A stretch of DNA of 6,594 nucleotides. Source: Streptomyces lilacinus. GTDB taxonomy: Bacteria; Actinomycetota; Actinomycetes; Streptomycetales; Streptomycetaceae. Of the stretch, positions 1-6,196 are shown piece by piece. The notes under the pieces are model-generated. The model saw only the letters and a program-made list of their open reading frames with translations, searched no databases and was not told the origin of the DNA. Within the stretch, counting starts at the first letter, position 1, and each line of letters opens with the position of its first letter. A program made the position numbers and the translations under genes. The stretch spans positions 1-6,594 of the forward strand of contig KL569491.1 of assembly GCA_000715685.1 (NCBI GenBank), in the 5' to 3' direction.

Positions 1-465
1 CTGGTGCGGATAGTCCCGCACCCGCTCCTTCGCGGCCGGGATGCGGACCCGCTCCATCAGCCCGACCGCCCGGGCCCGGGCGTCCTTGCGCGTCATGCCC
101 TCGTGCACCTCGTACATCTCGGCGAGCTGCGCGCCCACGGTCATCACGGGGTTCAGCGAGGAGAGGGCGTCCTGGAAGATCATGGCGAGCTTGGCGCCGC
201 GGATCCGGCGGCGGTGCTCCTCGCCCATGGTGAGCAGGTCCTTGCCGCGGAAGAGGACCTCACCGCCGGTGACGTGGCCGGGCGGGGAGTCGAGGATGCC
301 CATGACGGCCTGCGCGGTGACGGACTTGCCCGAACCGGACTCGCCCAGCACGGCCAGGGTCTCACCGGCGTCGACGGTGTAGCTGACGCCGTTGACGGCC
401 TTGGCCACCCCGTCCCGGGTGCGGAATTCCACGTGCAGGTCGCGCACGTCGAGCAGCGTGGTCAC
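1..465 (-). CDS. oppD: Oligopeptide/dipeptide ABC transporter ATPase, OppD-type (partial, C-terminus outside window)
   Basis: This is the N-terminal 155 codons of the nucleotide-binding subunit that powers peptide uptake on the cytoplasmic face. The start is GTG at 465. A GAGGAG Shine-Dalgarno site overlaps the stop of the upstream permease gene, which implies translational coupling. Residues 3-14 (TLLDVRDLHVEF) form the usual first strand. The Walker A loop GESGSGKS lies at 41-48 and the Q-loop glutamine in IFQD at about 98, followed by the SSLNPVMTVG segment typical of the OppD/DppD family. The frame runs off the edge at YPHQ, the residues that directly precede the LSGG signature in this family. 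Signature, Walker B and the C-terminal oligopeptide-transporter extension are therefore not seen. Family assignment is firm; substrate is unknown. A second ATPase (OppF-type) would be expected next, outside the window. Confidence 0.95.
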   Translation of the reverse strand, partial: MTTLLDVRDLHVEFRTRDGVAKAVNGVSYTVDAGETLAVLGESGSGKSVTAQAVMGILDSPPGHVTGGEVLFRGKDLLTMGEEHRRRIRGAKLAMIFQDALSSLNPVMTVGAQLAEMYEVHEGMTRKDARARAVGLMERVRIPAAKERVRDYPHQ

Positions 466-478
466 GGCGGCGGGCTCC

Positions 479-1462
479 TCAGCGCAGCTTGGGGTCGAGG
501 GCGTCGCGCACCGCGTCGCCGAGCATGATGAACGCGAGCACGGTGACGCTCAGCGCCCCCGCCGGCCACAGCAGCATGTGCGGGGCGTTGCGGATCTGGT
601 TCGAGGCGTTGGAGATGTCGATCCCCCAGGAGACGGTGGGCGGTTTGAGCCCGACGCCGACGAAGGAGAGCGTCGCCTCGAGCGCGATGTACGTACCGAG
701 GGCGATCGTGGCGACGACGATGACCGGCGCGACGGCGTTGGGCGCGATGTGGCGCAGCAGCAGCCGGCGGTTGCCGGCGCCGAGGGCGCGGGCGGCCTGG
801 ACGTAGTCGTGCTGCTTGGCGCCGACCACCGCGCCGCGCGCGATGCGGGAGATCTGCGGCCAGCCCAGCAGCACGATGAAGCCGACGACGGGCCATACGG
901 ATCCGCTGGTGACGACGGACAGGAAGACGAGCCCGCCGAGGATGATCGGGATGCCGAAGAAGATGTCGGCGAGCCGCGAGAGCAGCGCGTCCCACCAGCC
1001 GCCGAAGAAGCCGGCCAGCCCGCCCAGCGCACTGCCGAGCAGCGCGGCCCCGGCCGTGGCGCAGACGCCGACGGTGATGGAGGCCCGCGCCCCGTAGACC
1101 GTGCGGGTGTAGACGTCGCAGCCCTGGGCGTCGTAGCCGAAGGGGTGGCCGGGCTGCGAGCCCTCCTGGGCCTTGGACAGGTCGCAGGACAGCGGGTTGC
1201 CGCTCGCGACGAGCCCGGGCCAGACGGCGATGAGGACGAGGAAGACGATGACGAGCGCGGAGACGACGAAGACGGGGTTGCGCCGCAGGTCGTGCCAGGC
1301 GTCCGACCACAGGCTGCGGGCCTTGCCGCTCTCGGTGCCGCCGGGGATGGGGCCGCCCTCGAGGGTCTCGGCGTCGCTGGTGGCCAGGGACATGGCCCCG
1401 CCCCCGCCGGGGGTGATGGTGGCGTTGGGGTCGGAGGGATCGGTGGGCGGCGGCTCAGGCAT
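479..1462 (-). CDS. oppC: Peptide ABC transporter permease, OppC/DppC-type
   Basis: This is a 327-aa inner-membrane subunit of the peptide importer. The start is ATG at 1462, with GAGGAT five bases upstream. The first ~55 residues form a Pro/Gly-rich cytosolic extension, longer than the basic family core. A first membrane helix follows at about 64-84, then an extracellular loop, then further helices at about 127-150, 168-190, 190-205, 243-265 and 300-318. The EAA cytoplasmic loop that docks on the ATPase is visible at about 219-246 (DYVQAARALGAG, then LRHIAPNAVAPV). The extracellular loop carries Cys93 and Cys115. Cys115 sits in HPFGYDAQGCDVYTR, where many OppC proteins have G-R-D. The protein ends in DAVRDALDPKLR, the usual OppC tail. 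It lies 35 nt after the partner permease gene and 13 nt before the ATPase gene. Opp versus Dpp cannot be told from sequence. Confidence 0.94.
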   Translation of the reverse strand: MPEPPPTDPSDPNATITPGGGGAMSLATSDAETLEGGPIPGGTESGKARSLWSDAWHDLRRNPVFVVSALVIVFLVLIAVWPGLVASGNPLSCDLSKAQEGSQPGHPFGYDAQGCDVYTRTVYGARASITVGVCATAGAALLGSALGGLAGFFGGWWDALLSRLADIFFGIPIILGGLVFLSVVTSGSVWPVVGFIVLLGWPQISRIARGAVVGAKQHDYVQAARALGAGNRRLLLRHIAPNAVAPVIVVATIALGTYIALEATLSFVGVGLKPPTVSWGIDISNASNQIRNAPHMLLWPAGALSVTVLAFIMLGDAVRDALDPKLR

Positions 1463-1505
1463 GGCGCATCCTCGGCTCGGGCACAGCAATCCTCGGCTCA
1501 GGCAT
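1451..1505. repeat. Degenerate 21-22-bp tandem repeat in the oppB-oppC junction
   Basis: The 12-mer CGGCTCAGGCAT occurs at 1451-1462 and again at 1494-1505, with a diverged copy CGGCTCGGGCAC at 1473-1484. The longer unit ATCCTCGGCTCRGGCA is present at 1468-1483 and 1489-1504 with one mismatch, period 21. On the coding strand the first copy covers the end and stop of oppB and the last covers the oppC start, so the oppC ribosome binding site (GAGGAT) is duplicated too. Confidence 0.65.
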
Positions 1506-2421
1506 AGCGGATCCTCGGGTCGAGCACGGCGTAGAGGAGGTCGACGAGCAGGTTGGCCACCAGGAAGACGATGACGAGGATGGTCACGAAGCCGACCACG
1601 GTGGGCGAGTTCTGGCGCAGGATGCCCTGGTAGAGCTGGTAGCCGACGCCGTGGATGTTGAAGATCCGCTCGGTGACGATGGCACCGCCCATCAGCGCCC
1701 CGATGTCGGTGCCGATGAAGGTGACGACGGGGATGAGGGAGTTCCGCAGCAGGTGTCGGCTGACGACCCGGTGCCGGGGCAGGCCCTTGGCGACGGCGGT
1801 GCGGAGGTAGTCGGCGCGGGCGTTCTCGGCGAGGGAGGTGCGGGTCAGCCGGGTCACGTAGGCGAGCGAGGTCAGCGCGAGGACCATGCCGGGCAGCAGC
1901 AGCTCGTCGAGGGGCGCCGCGGGCGAGACGGAGGGCGAGACGACGTCCCACTTCACGCCGAAGAGGTACTGCAGGACGTAACCGCTGACGAAGGTCGGGA
2001 TGGAGACGACGACCAGGGTGAGCAGCAGGACGCTCGTGTCGACGGTCCGCCCGCGCCGCAGGCCGCTGAGGAGGCCGAGGGTGATGCCGATGACGATCTC
2101 GAAGACGATCGCGACGAGCGTGAGCCGCAGGGTCACCGGGAAGGCGTCGGCCATCAGCTCGATGACCTCCTGGCCGTTGAAGGCGGTGCCGAACTCGCCG
2201 GTGAGGATCTGGCCCATGTAGTGCAGGTACTGCTTCCAGAGCGGCTGGTCGAGGTAGAGCTCGGCGCGGATGCGGGCGGCGGTGGCGGGGTCGGGTGCCT
2301 TGTCGCCGAAGAGCGCGGCGACGGGGTCGCCGAGGGCGTAGACCATGAAGAAGATCAGGAACGTGCTGCCGACGAACACGGGGATCATCTGGAGCAGCCG
2401 CCGGATCACATACCGTCCCAT
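1498..2421 (-). CDS. oppB: Peptide ABC transporter permease, OppB/DppB-type
   Basis: This is a 307-aa membrane subunit that pairs with the OppC-type protein to form the translocation channel. ATG at 2421 is preceded by GGAGA four bases upstream. It opens with MGRYVIRRLLQMIPVFVGST, the classic OppB N-terminus and first helix (about 9-30). The conserved periplasmic stretch LDQPLWKQYLHYMGQILTGE lies at about 57-76, and G-x-A-F-N near 78-82. Helices follow at about 96-120, 130-152, 175-192, 230-250 and 273-298. The EAA loop is at about 204-231 (DYLRTAVAKGLPRHRVVSRH). The end, VLDPRIRYA, is typical of the family. It lies 42 nt after the binding-protein gene with no obvious terminator between. Length and motif order are normal; nothing suggests a defect. 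Confidence 0.95.
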   Translation of the reverse strand: MGRYVIRRLLQMIPVFVGSTFLIFFMVYALGDPVAALFGDKAPDPATAARIRAELYLDQPLWKQYLHYMGQILTGEFGTAFNGQEVIELMADAFPVTLRLTLVAIVFEIVIGITLGLLSGLRRGRTVDTSVLLLTLVVVSIPTFVSGYVLQYLFGVKWDVVSPSVSPAAPLDELLLPGMVLALTSLAYVTRLTRTSLAENARADYLRTAVAKGLPRHRVVSRHLLRNSLIPVVTFIGTDIGALMGGAIVTERIFNIHGVGYQLYQGILRQNSPTVVGFVTILVIVFLVANLLVDLLYAVLDPRIRYA

Positions 2422-2463
2422 GAGGTCTCCGGGCTTGAGGCTTGGGGGCTTCGCTGGAACGGG

Positions 2464-4089
2464 CTACTTGACGGTGATCCGCTGATAGACGGGCACGCTG
2501 AACTGATTGAGCTCCACGTCGCCGACGTTGGCGGAGTAGCCGGCGCTGCCGTTCTGGTACCAGAGCGGGATGGCCGGCATCTGCGTGGCGAGGATCTTCT
2601 CGGCGTCCTGGAACTTCCCGACGGCCGCCGCCGTGTCGGACTCGGCGTTCGCCTCGTCGATCAGCCGGTCGAACTGGGCGTCGTGGAACTTTCCGTAGTT
2701 TGAGGACGCGTTGCTGTAGTACAGCGGCTGCAGGAAGTTCTGGGCCAGCGGGTAGTCCATCTGCCAGCCGGAGCGGAACATGCCGGTGATGCGCTGCTCG
2801 GAGACCTGGTTGCGGAAGTCGGCGAAGGTGCCGACGGGGTTGACGGTGCAGGCCTGGTCGTTGCCGAGGGCGTTGTTGACGCTGTTGCAGACGGCGTCCA
2901 TCCACACCCGGTGGGAGCCGGTGTCGACGTTGGACGTGATGGTGACCCTGCCGCCCGGCAGTCCGCCGCCCTCCTGGATCAGCCGCTTGGCCTCGTCGGG
3001 GTTGTACGTGCAGGCGTCCCCGCACAGGCCGGCCTTGTAGCCGCCCTTCTCGCCCAGCACGGGCGAGGTCCAGTCGCTCGCCGGGGTGCGGGTCTTCTGG
3101 TAGATCTGCTCGGTGATCTGGTCGCGGTCGATGGCCATCGCGATGCCCCGGCGGACCTTCTCCATCCCGGGTTTGGACCAGGTCGCGTCGTACATGGGGA
3201 AGGAGAGCGTCTGGATGATGCCGGCGGGCTGGTTGATGTAGCGGTCGCCGAGGTCGTTCCTGACGTTCTTCAGCTGGGTGCTGGGGATGTCGTCGACGAT
3301 GTCGAGGTTGCCGGCCTGCAGGTCGGTGTAGGCGGTGTTGCTGTCGGTGTACACGCGCAGCTCGACGCCGGCGTTCCGCGCCTTGTCGTCACCGGGGTAG
3401 CCGTCCCAGCGGCTGAGCCGCATCTGGGACCCCTTGGTGTACGAGTCGATCCGGTACGGCCCGTTGCCGACCGGCCTCTTCAGCCACCCGGCGTGGTCGT
3501 CGTAGAAGGCGCGCGGCAGCGGCGCGTACGCGGCGTACCCGAGGGTGTCGGGCCACGTGGAGAACTTGGCGCGGAGGGCGACGGTGAAGGTCCGCTCGTC
3601 CTTCACGACGAGCCCGGAGAGCGCCTTCGCGGTGGGCGTGCCCTGGGCGGGGTGGACCTTGTCGTAGCCCTCGATGTCCTGGAAGAAGGAGGCGTTCTTC
3701 TGCTTGTTGTCGACGAGGGCGGCGTAGTTCCAGGCGTCGACGAAGGACCGGGCGGTGACCTTCTCGCCGTTGCTGAACGTCCAGCCGTCCTTGACGGTGA
3801 TGGTGAAGTGCTGCTGGTCGGAGCTGTCGATCTTCTCGGCGAGCATGTCCTCGGCAGCGCCGGTCTTCGGGTCGTACGCCTTGAGCCCCCGGAAGATCAT
3901 GTCCAGCACCTTGCCGCCCTGCACCTCGTTGGTGTTCGCCGGCTCCAACGGACTCTGCGGATCCCCCCACGAGGCCCGCACGGCCCCGGTCCCACTGCCG
4001 CCCGCACCGCCCCCGCACCCAGAGGCGGCCAGCACGACCCCGATCGCGCAGACGGCCAGGGCGGCAGGGGTACGCATGCGTCCACGCAC
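2464..4089 (-). CDS. oppA: Peptide ABC transporter substrate-binding lipoprotein, OppA-type (SBP_bac_5)
   Basis: This 541-aa extracytoplasmic receptor captures peptides and delivers them to the OppB/OppC channel. I chose GTG at 4089 because GAGGAGG sits six bases upstream. The in-frame ATG at 4077 lies 18 nt from that site, and the ATG at 4194 has no supporting site. The N-terminus has arginines at 2, 4 and 6, a hydrophobic stretch at 8-22, and a lipobox LAASGC with Cys25 as the lipidated residue, followed by a Gly/Ser linker. The body shows family-5 binding-protein landmarks: LAEKIDSSDQQHFTITVKDG, W-x-FSNGEKVTA, PVGNGPYRI and RRGIAMAIDRDQI. It ends near MPAIPLWYQNGSAGYS. Paired cysteines in GLCGDACTY and in VCNSV...DQACTV suggest disulfides, common in actinobacterial homologues. 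It is the first gene of the operon. Ligand is not predictable; nickel or signalling-peptide uptake (as in BldK-type systems) remain alternatives. Confidence 0.93.
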   Translation of the reverse strand: MRGRMRTPAALAVCAIGVVLAASGCGGGAGGSGTGAVRASWGDPQSPLEPANTNEVQGGKVLDMIFRGLKAYDPKTGAAEDMLAEKIDSSDQQHFTITVKDGWTFSNGEKVTARSFVDAWNYAALVDNKQKNASFFQDIEGYDKVHPAQGTPTAKALSGLVVKDERTFTVALRAKFSTWPDTLGYAAYAPLPRAFYDDHAGWLKRPVGNGPYRIDSYTKGSQMRLSRWDGYPGDDKARNAGVELRVYTDSNTAYTDLQAGNLDIVDDIPSTQLKNVRNDLGDRYINQPAGIIQTLSFPMYDATWSKPGMEKVRRGIAMAIDRDQITEQIYQKTRTPASDWTSPVLGEKGGYKAGLCGDACTYNPDEAKRLIQEGGGLPGGRVTITSNVDTGSHRVWMDAVCNSVNNALGNDQACTVNPVGTFADFRNQVSEQRITGMFRSGWQMDYPLAQNFLQPLYYSNASSNYGKFHDAQFDRLIDEANAESDTAAAVGKFQDAEKILATQMPAIPLWYQNGSAGYSANVGDVELNQFSVPVYQRITVK

Positions 4090-4095
4090 GGAGAG

Positions 4096-4102
4096 CCTCC
4101 TC
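4096..4102 (-). promoter_or_regulatory. Shine-Dalgarno site deciding the oppA start
   Basis: The minus strand reads GAGGAGG here, with six bases between it and GTG at 4089. This spacing is near ideal for the GTG. It is too long (18 nt) for ATG at 4077, which an automatic caller might prefer. The GTG start also leaves a normal-length lipoprotein signal peptide with three N-terminal arginines. Confidence 0.7.
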
Positions 4103-4124
4103 GGGTCCTCAGGTCCTCGGGTCC
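4098..4124. repeat. 8-bp tandem repeat, about 3.4 copies, in the oppA leader
   Basis: TCCTCGGG, TCCTCAGG, TCCTCGGG and a final TCC follow each other at exactly 8-bp spacing, starting at 4098, 4106, 4114 and 4122. On the oppA transcript strand this gives three SD-like GAGGA motifs in a row, the last being part of the working ribosome binding site. It is seen directly in the sequence. Whether the extra copies matter for translation is not known. Confidence 0.7.
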
Positions 4125-4309
4125 CACATCCCGCTAGGCCCAAATAACACCTTATGAAGCGATCTGAGACGGGTTGGAAAATGCGCATGGGCACACAATC
4201 CGCCCGTATGAGTGAGCGGCCCCGGCCCGAGCACTAACGGCGGCGGAGCGGGGGAAGGGTTCGGGGCGACCCAACGAGCGACTACCGAGCGACGAAATGG
4301 GGGACGTCC
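4125..4309. promoter_or_regulatory. Divergent upstream region between oppA and the small secreted-protein gene
   Basis: The two genes start back to back, so promoters for both should lie here. The stretch about 4140-4200 is clearly less GC-rich than the flanks. On the minus strand, TAAGGT at 4154-4149 resembles a Streptomyces -10 element and would give a leader of about 50 nt for oppA, but no TTGAC-like -35 sits at the right distance. No convincing promoter was found for the plus-strand gene. An 8-bp direct repeat CGAGCGAC occurs at 4275-4282 and 4286-4293 (11-bp period) just before that gene and could be an operator half-site pair, or chance. An 8-bp palindrome ATGCGCAT lies at 4181-4188. 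Confidence 0.35.
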
Positions 4310-4597
4310 ATGCGACGCGTTGTCACCACCCTCGGCACCCTTGCCACGGCGGGCCTGCTGACCCTGACCCTGCCCGGCTCGACGTACGCCGCATCCGGAC
4401 AGCTCGTCCTCAACGGCCGCGTCTTCACCAACCCCTCCGGCTGCTTCCGCGAACTGAACGCCCCCTTGAACGCGCAGAACCGCACCAACACGGTGGCGTA
4501 CGTCTACACAAGCCGCGACTGCTCGGGCCCCGCCCAAACGCTCCGGGCCCGCGAGGCCATGTCCTTCACGGCAGGACACAGCGTGCGGATCAGCTGA
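4310..4597 (+). CDS. Small secreted protein with one predicted disulfide, function unknown
   Basis: The product is a 95-aa preprotein. ATG at 4310 follows GGGGGA with five bases spacing. Residues 1-27 make a Sec signal peptide: arginines at 2-3, a hydrophobic core LATAGLLTLTLPG, and a likely cut after TYA27. There is no lipobox or sortase signal, so the ~68-aa mature protein should be released. It begins with a Gln/Val-rich strand (SGQLVLNGRVFTNP). It holds exactly two cysteines, Cys45 in NPSGCF and Cys71 in RDCSGP, which probably pair. It resembles from memory a group of small secreted Streptomyces hypothetical proteins with N-P-x-G-C and D-C-x-G motifs, and ends in a S-V-R-I motif seen in that group. 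I cannot assign a function; the compact beta-rich pattern would suit a binding or inhibitor domain, but that is inference. Confidence 0.75.
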   Translation: MRRVVTTLGTLATAGLLTLTLPGSTYAASGQLVLNGRVFTNPSGCFRELNAPLNAQNRTNTVAYVYTSRDCSGPAQTLRAREAMSFTAGHSVRIS

Positions 4598-4616
4598 GGG
4601 GGGTGGGGCGGGGGTT

Positions 4617-4674
4617 CGCCCGGACGGCCCATGCCTGAATGGCGGTGCGGGCGGGCGGGCCGCATTGTCCGGCG
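4617..4674 (+). terminator. Possible intrinsic-type hairpin after the small secreted-protein gene
   Basis: CCGGAC (4620-4625) pairs with GTCCGG (4667-4672), and the adjoining GGCCC (4626-4630) pairs with GGGCC (4657-4661) across a 5-nt bulge. This begins about 20 nt after the stop at 4597. There is no U tract, which is common for actinobacterial terminators. In DNA this GC-rich, such pairings also arise by chance, so confidence is low. Confidence 0.3.
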
Positions 4675-4700
4675 GGTCACTCCCATCCGGCCTGAACCGC

Positions 4701-4729
4701 ATTACACGTCAAACATTCATTCGATAGAC
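4701..4729 (+). promoter_or_regulatory. Candidate promoter for the DUF6507-toxin operon
   Basis: A roughly 35-bp AT-rich island interrupts otherwise GC-rich DNA. ATTACA (4701-4706) matches four of six bases of a TTGACA -35 box. After a 17-bp spacer, TAGACA (4724-4729) resembles a TAGRRT/TATAAT -10 box. Transcription would start near 4736, leaving about 70 nt of leader before the GTG at 4806. This is pattern-based only. Confidence 0.3.
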
Positions 4730-4805
4730 ATGATCGCCATGAGGGGAAGGTGGTCACGGGGGAAGCCTTTCCGAGTGCATGGGGATGGGGATCAGGGGGG
4801 TTTGC

Positions 4806-5183
4806 GTGACCGCGTGGGACATCCGTCCGTCCGAGGTCGGGGGCGTGCTCAGGAAAGCGGCCACAGCGGCTGAGGGCCTGGCAAAAGCCGGTCAGGGCGT
4901 ACAGAAGGACCTGCCGAGCGCCGCGACCGCGGCGGGCACGATCAGCGGCATGTACTGCGGAGCGACGGCACCGACCGGCCCCGTATCCGCGGCGCTGGGT
5001 GAATTCATGCAGACGTGGCTGAAGCAACTGGCGTACGTTGCCCAGCGCACGTCGAGCTCGCTGAACGGCGCCGCCGCGGCCACCAACGCCTACGTCGAGG
5101 GCGACCTGAAGATGGCGGCCGACGCACAGCACGACGCCCTTAAAGAGCCCAAGACAGACATGCCCGGGGTGGGGAAGAAGTGA
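4806..5183 (+). CDS. DUF6507-family protein, likely small partner of a type VII-secreted toxin
   Basis: This is a 125-aa, mostly helical protein without signal peptide or membrane segment. I chose GTG at 4806 because a run of six G (4795-4800) sits just upstream; the ATG at 4779 has weaker support and adds nine unlikely residues. The opening MTAWDIRPSEVGGVLRKA, the AATAAGT segment near 40-45, and GPVSAALGEF at 58-67 match, from memory, the Streptomyces family DUF6507. Two long amphipathic helices (about 8-48 and 58-112) flank a short Gly/Pro turn. Residues 96-100 read YVEGD, which fits the YxxxD/E export motif found near the C-terminus of ESX/type VII substrates. Its stop overlaps the start of the toxin-like gene by 4 nt, so the two are translationally coupled and probably act together. 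The role as an export partner is inference from motif and position. Confidence 0.75.
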   Translation: MTAWDIRPSEVGGVLRKAATAAEGLAKAGQGVQKDLPSAATAAGTISGMYCGATAPTGPVSAALGEFMQTWLKQLAYVAQRTSSSLNGAAAATNAYVEGDLKMAADAQHDALKEPKTDMPGVGKK

Positions 5184-6196
5184 GCGAAGGTCTCATCGTC
5201 CCGTCCGGCATACCGCAGTTCACCGGTGACCTCGCGACGTTGGAGGCCGACGTCAAGTCGCTCACCGCCGAGGCCAAGCTCTTCCGGGACTCGGGGGCTT
5301 CCGTCCATTCGACGTTCCAGGGCCTCTCCGCGTGCTACAAGGCCCCGGAAGCGGAGCAGTTGTTCGCCACGACGGCGCCAGTGGCCACGAAGTCGGACGC
5401 GTTCGCGGACGACCTGGAGAAGGTGTCCTCCGCACTGAGCGAGTACGCCCGTGAAGTGCGGCCGATCGTGGACAAGCTCAAGGCCCTCAAGGACGAAGCC
5501 CTTGCGTTCGTCCAAAGCATCGAGGGCAACGACCACTGGCAACGGGACCAGAAGAAGGTCAACCGCAACAACGAGCTGTGGCGCGGCGTCAACGCCGCCG
5601 AGTCGGCGTTCCGGGCGGCAGAGCGCACCTGCCACGCGAAGATCGTCGGCCTGGTGGGCGGCACCCCGCTCGTCGTCGACGACGGCTCGCACAAAAAGAA
5701 CATGTACGGCTACAAGGCCGAGGACCTCAACCACGCGGAGGAGACACCCTGGGGTTCGACGGCGGAACGGGAGTACACCGGCATCGCCTGGCTCGGCCAC
5801 CAGGCGAAGAGCTTCGTGTGGGACGGCTTCGTCGTCGACGGCGTCTGGGGAACCATCCAGGGCCTGGGCACGCTGGTCGGTACGGACGGCTGGGACAAGG
5901 CGGGCGAGGCGTGGACGGGTCTGGCCAAGCTGGCGACCGGCGTGGTCATCAGCTGCACGCCGCTGTCCGGCGCGTACTGGACCGCCCGTGACGATCAACT
6001 GCCCAGCTGGCTGCGCGACTCCCGCACGGCGGTGAAGGAGACCGCCAAGGCGATGGTCGCCTACGACCAGTGGGGCAAGAACCCGGCCCGCGCGGCCGGT
6101 GGCGTGACCTTCAACGTCCTCCGAGGGGTATCTCGCCCTCGGCCCCCTTGCCATCGCATGCTTGGCCTACGACGCGGGTCGCCCTGTCGAGATTGA
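5180..6196 (+). CDS. Polymorphic toxin N-terminal region, C-terminally truncated by a deletion
   Basis: The frame runs 338 codons from GTG at 5180, which overlaps the upstream stop (GTGA). Residues 1-314 look like the conserved N-terminal half of a Streptomyces polymorphic toxin. There is a helical, WXG-like segment (about 12-115) with YKAP at 53-56 where WXG proteins have their turn. A charged, helical middle follows (about 118-155), then a tryptophan/glycine-rich region with hydrophobic stretches at about 212-234 and 247-267. Next comes the motif LPSWLRDSRTAVKETAKAMV and GKNPARAAGGVTFNVL. Homologues as I recall them continue for hundreds of residues to a variable toxic domain. Here residues 315-338 (RGVSRPRPPCH... 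to CRD) look like off-frame reading of the immunity remnant beneath them. No catalytic domain remains, so the product should be non-toxic if made. No signal peptide; type VII export is inferred. Domain function in the N-terminus is inference. Confidence 0.75.
   Translation: MSEGLIVPSGIPQFTGDLATLEADVKSLTAEAKLFRDSGASVHSTFQGLSACYKAPEAEQLFATTAPVATKSDAFADDLEKVSSALSEYAREVRPIVDKLKALKDEALAFVQSIEGNDHWQRDQKKVNRNNELWRGVNAAESAFRAAERTCHAKIVGLVGGTPLVVDDGSHKKNMYGYKAEDLNHAEETPWGSTAEREYTGIAWLGHQAKSFVWDGFVVDGVWGTIQGLGTLVGTDGWDKAGEAWTGLAKLATGVVISCTPLSGAYWTARDDQLPSWLRDSRTAVKETAKAMVAYDQWGKNPARAAGGVTFNVLRGVSRPRPPCHRMLGLRRGSPCRD

Noticed and set aside
392..1507. 371-codon plus-strand ORF antisense to oppC
   Set aside because: Low-complexity Asp/Gly/Glu/Arg composition typical of antisense reading of GC-rich genes; the minus strand has a recognised permease.
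1651..2703. 350-codon plus-strand ORF antisense to oppB and oppA
   Set aside because: Gly/Asp/Glu/Val shadow of strongly supported genes on the other strand.
479..3025. 848-codon minus-strand open frame covering oppC, oppB and part of oppA
   Set aside because: Only the last 327 codons match a family (OppC). The rest is Arg/Pro/His-rich off-frame reading of oppB and oppA, which have clear family matches in their own frames.
1..4089. Assignment of the transporter as the BldK developmental peptide importer
   Set aside because: Gene order here is binding protein, permease, permease, ATPase, whereas bldK as I recall it has a permease first; nothing in the proteins singles out BldK.
2911..4137. 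408-codon plus-strand ORF antisense to oppA
   Set aside because: Val/Gly/Leu-rich shadow with no domain; oppA is clear on the opposite strand.
4090..4194. Upstream ATG (4194) as the oppA start
   Set aside because: It lacks a ribosome site and would put 35 extra residues before a complete lipoprotein signal peptide.
5090..6154. 354-codon minus-strand ORF antisense to the toxin gene
   Set aside because: Val/Leu/Arg/Gly shadow composition; plus strand has coupled start, codon bias and family-like motifs.
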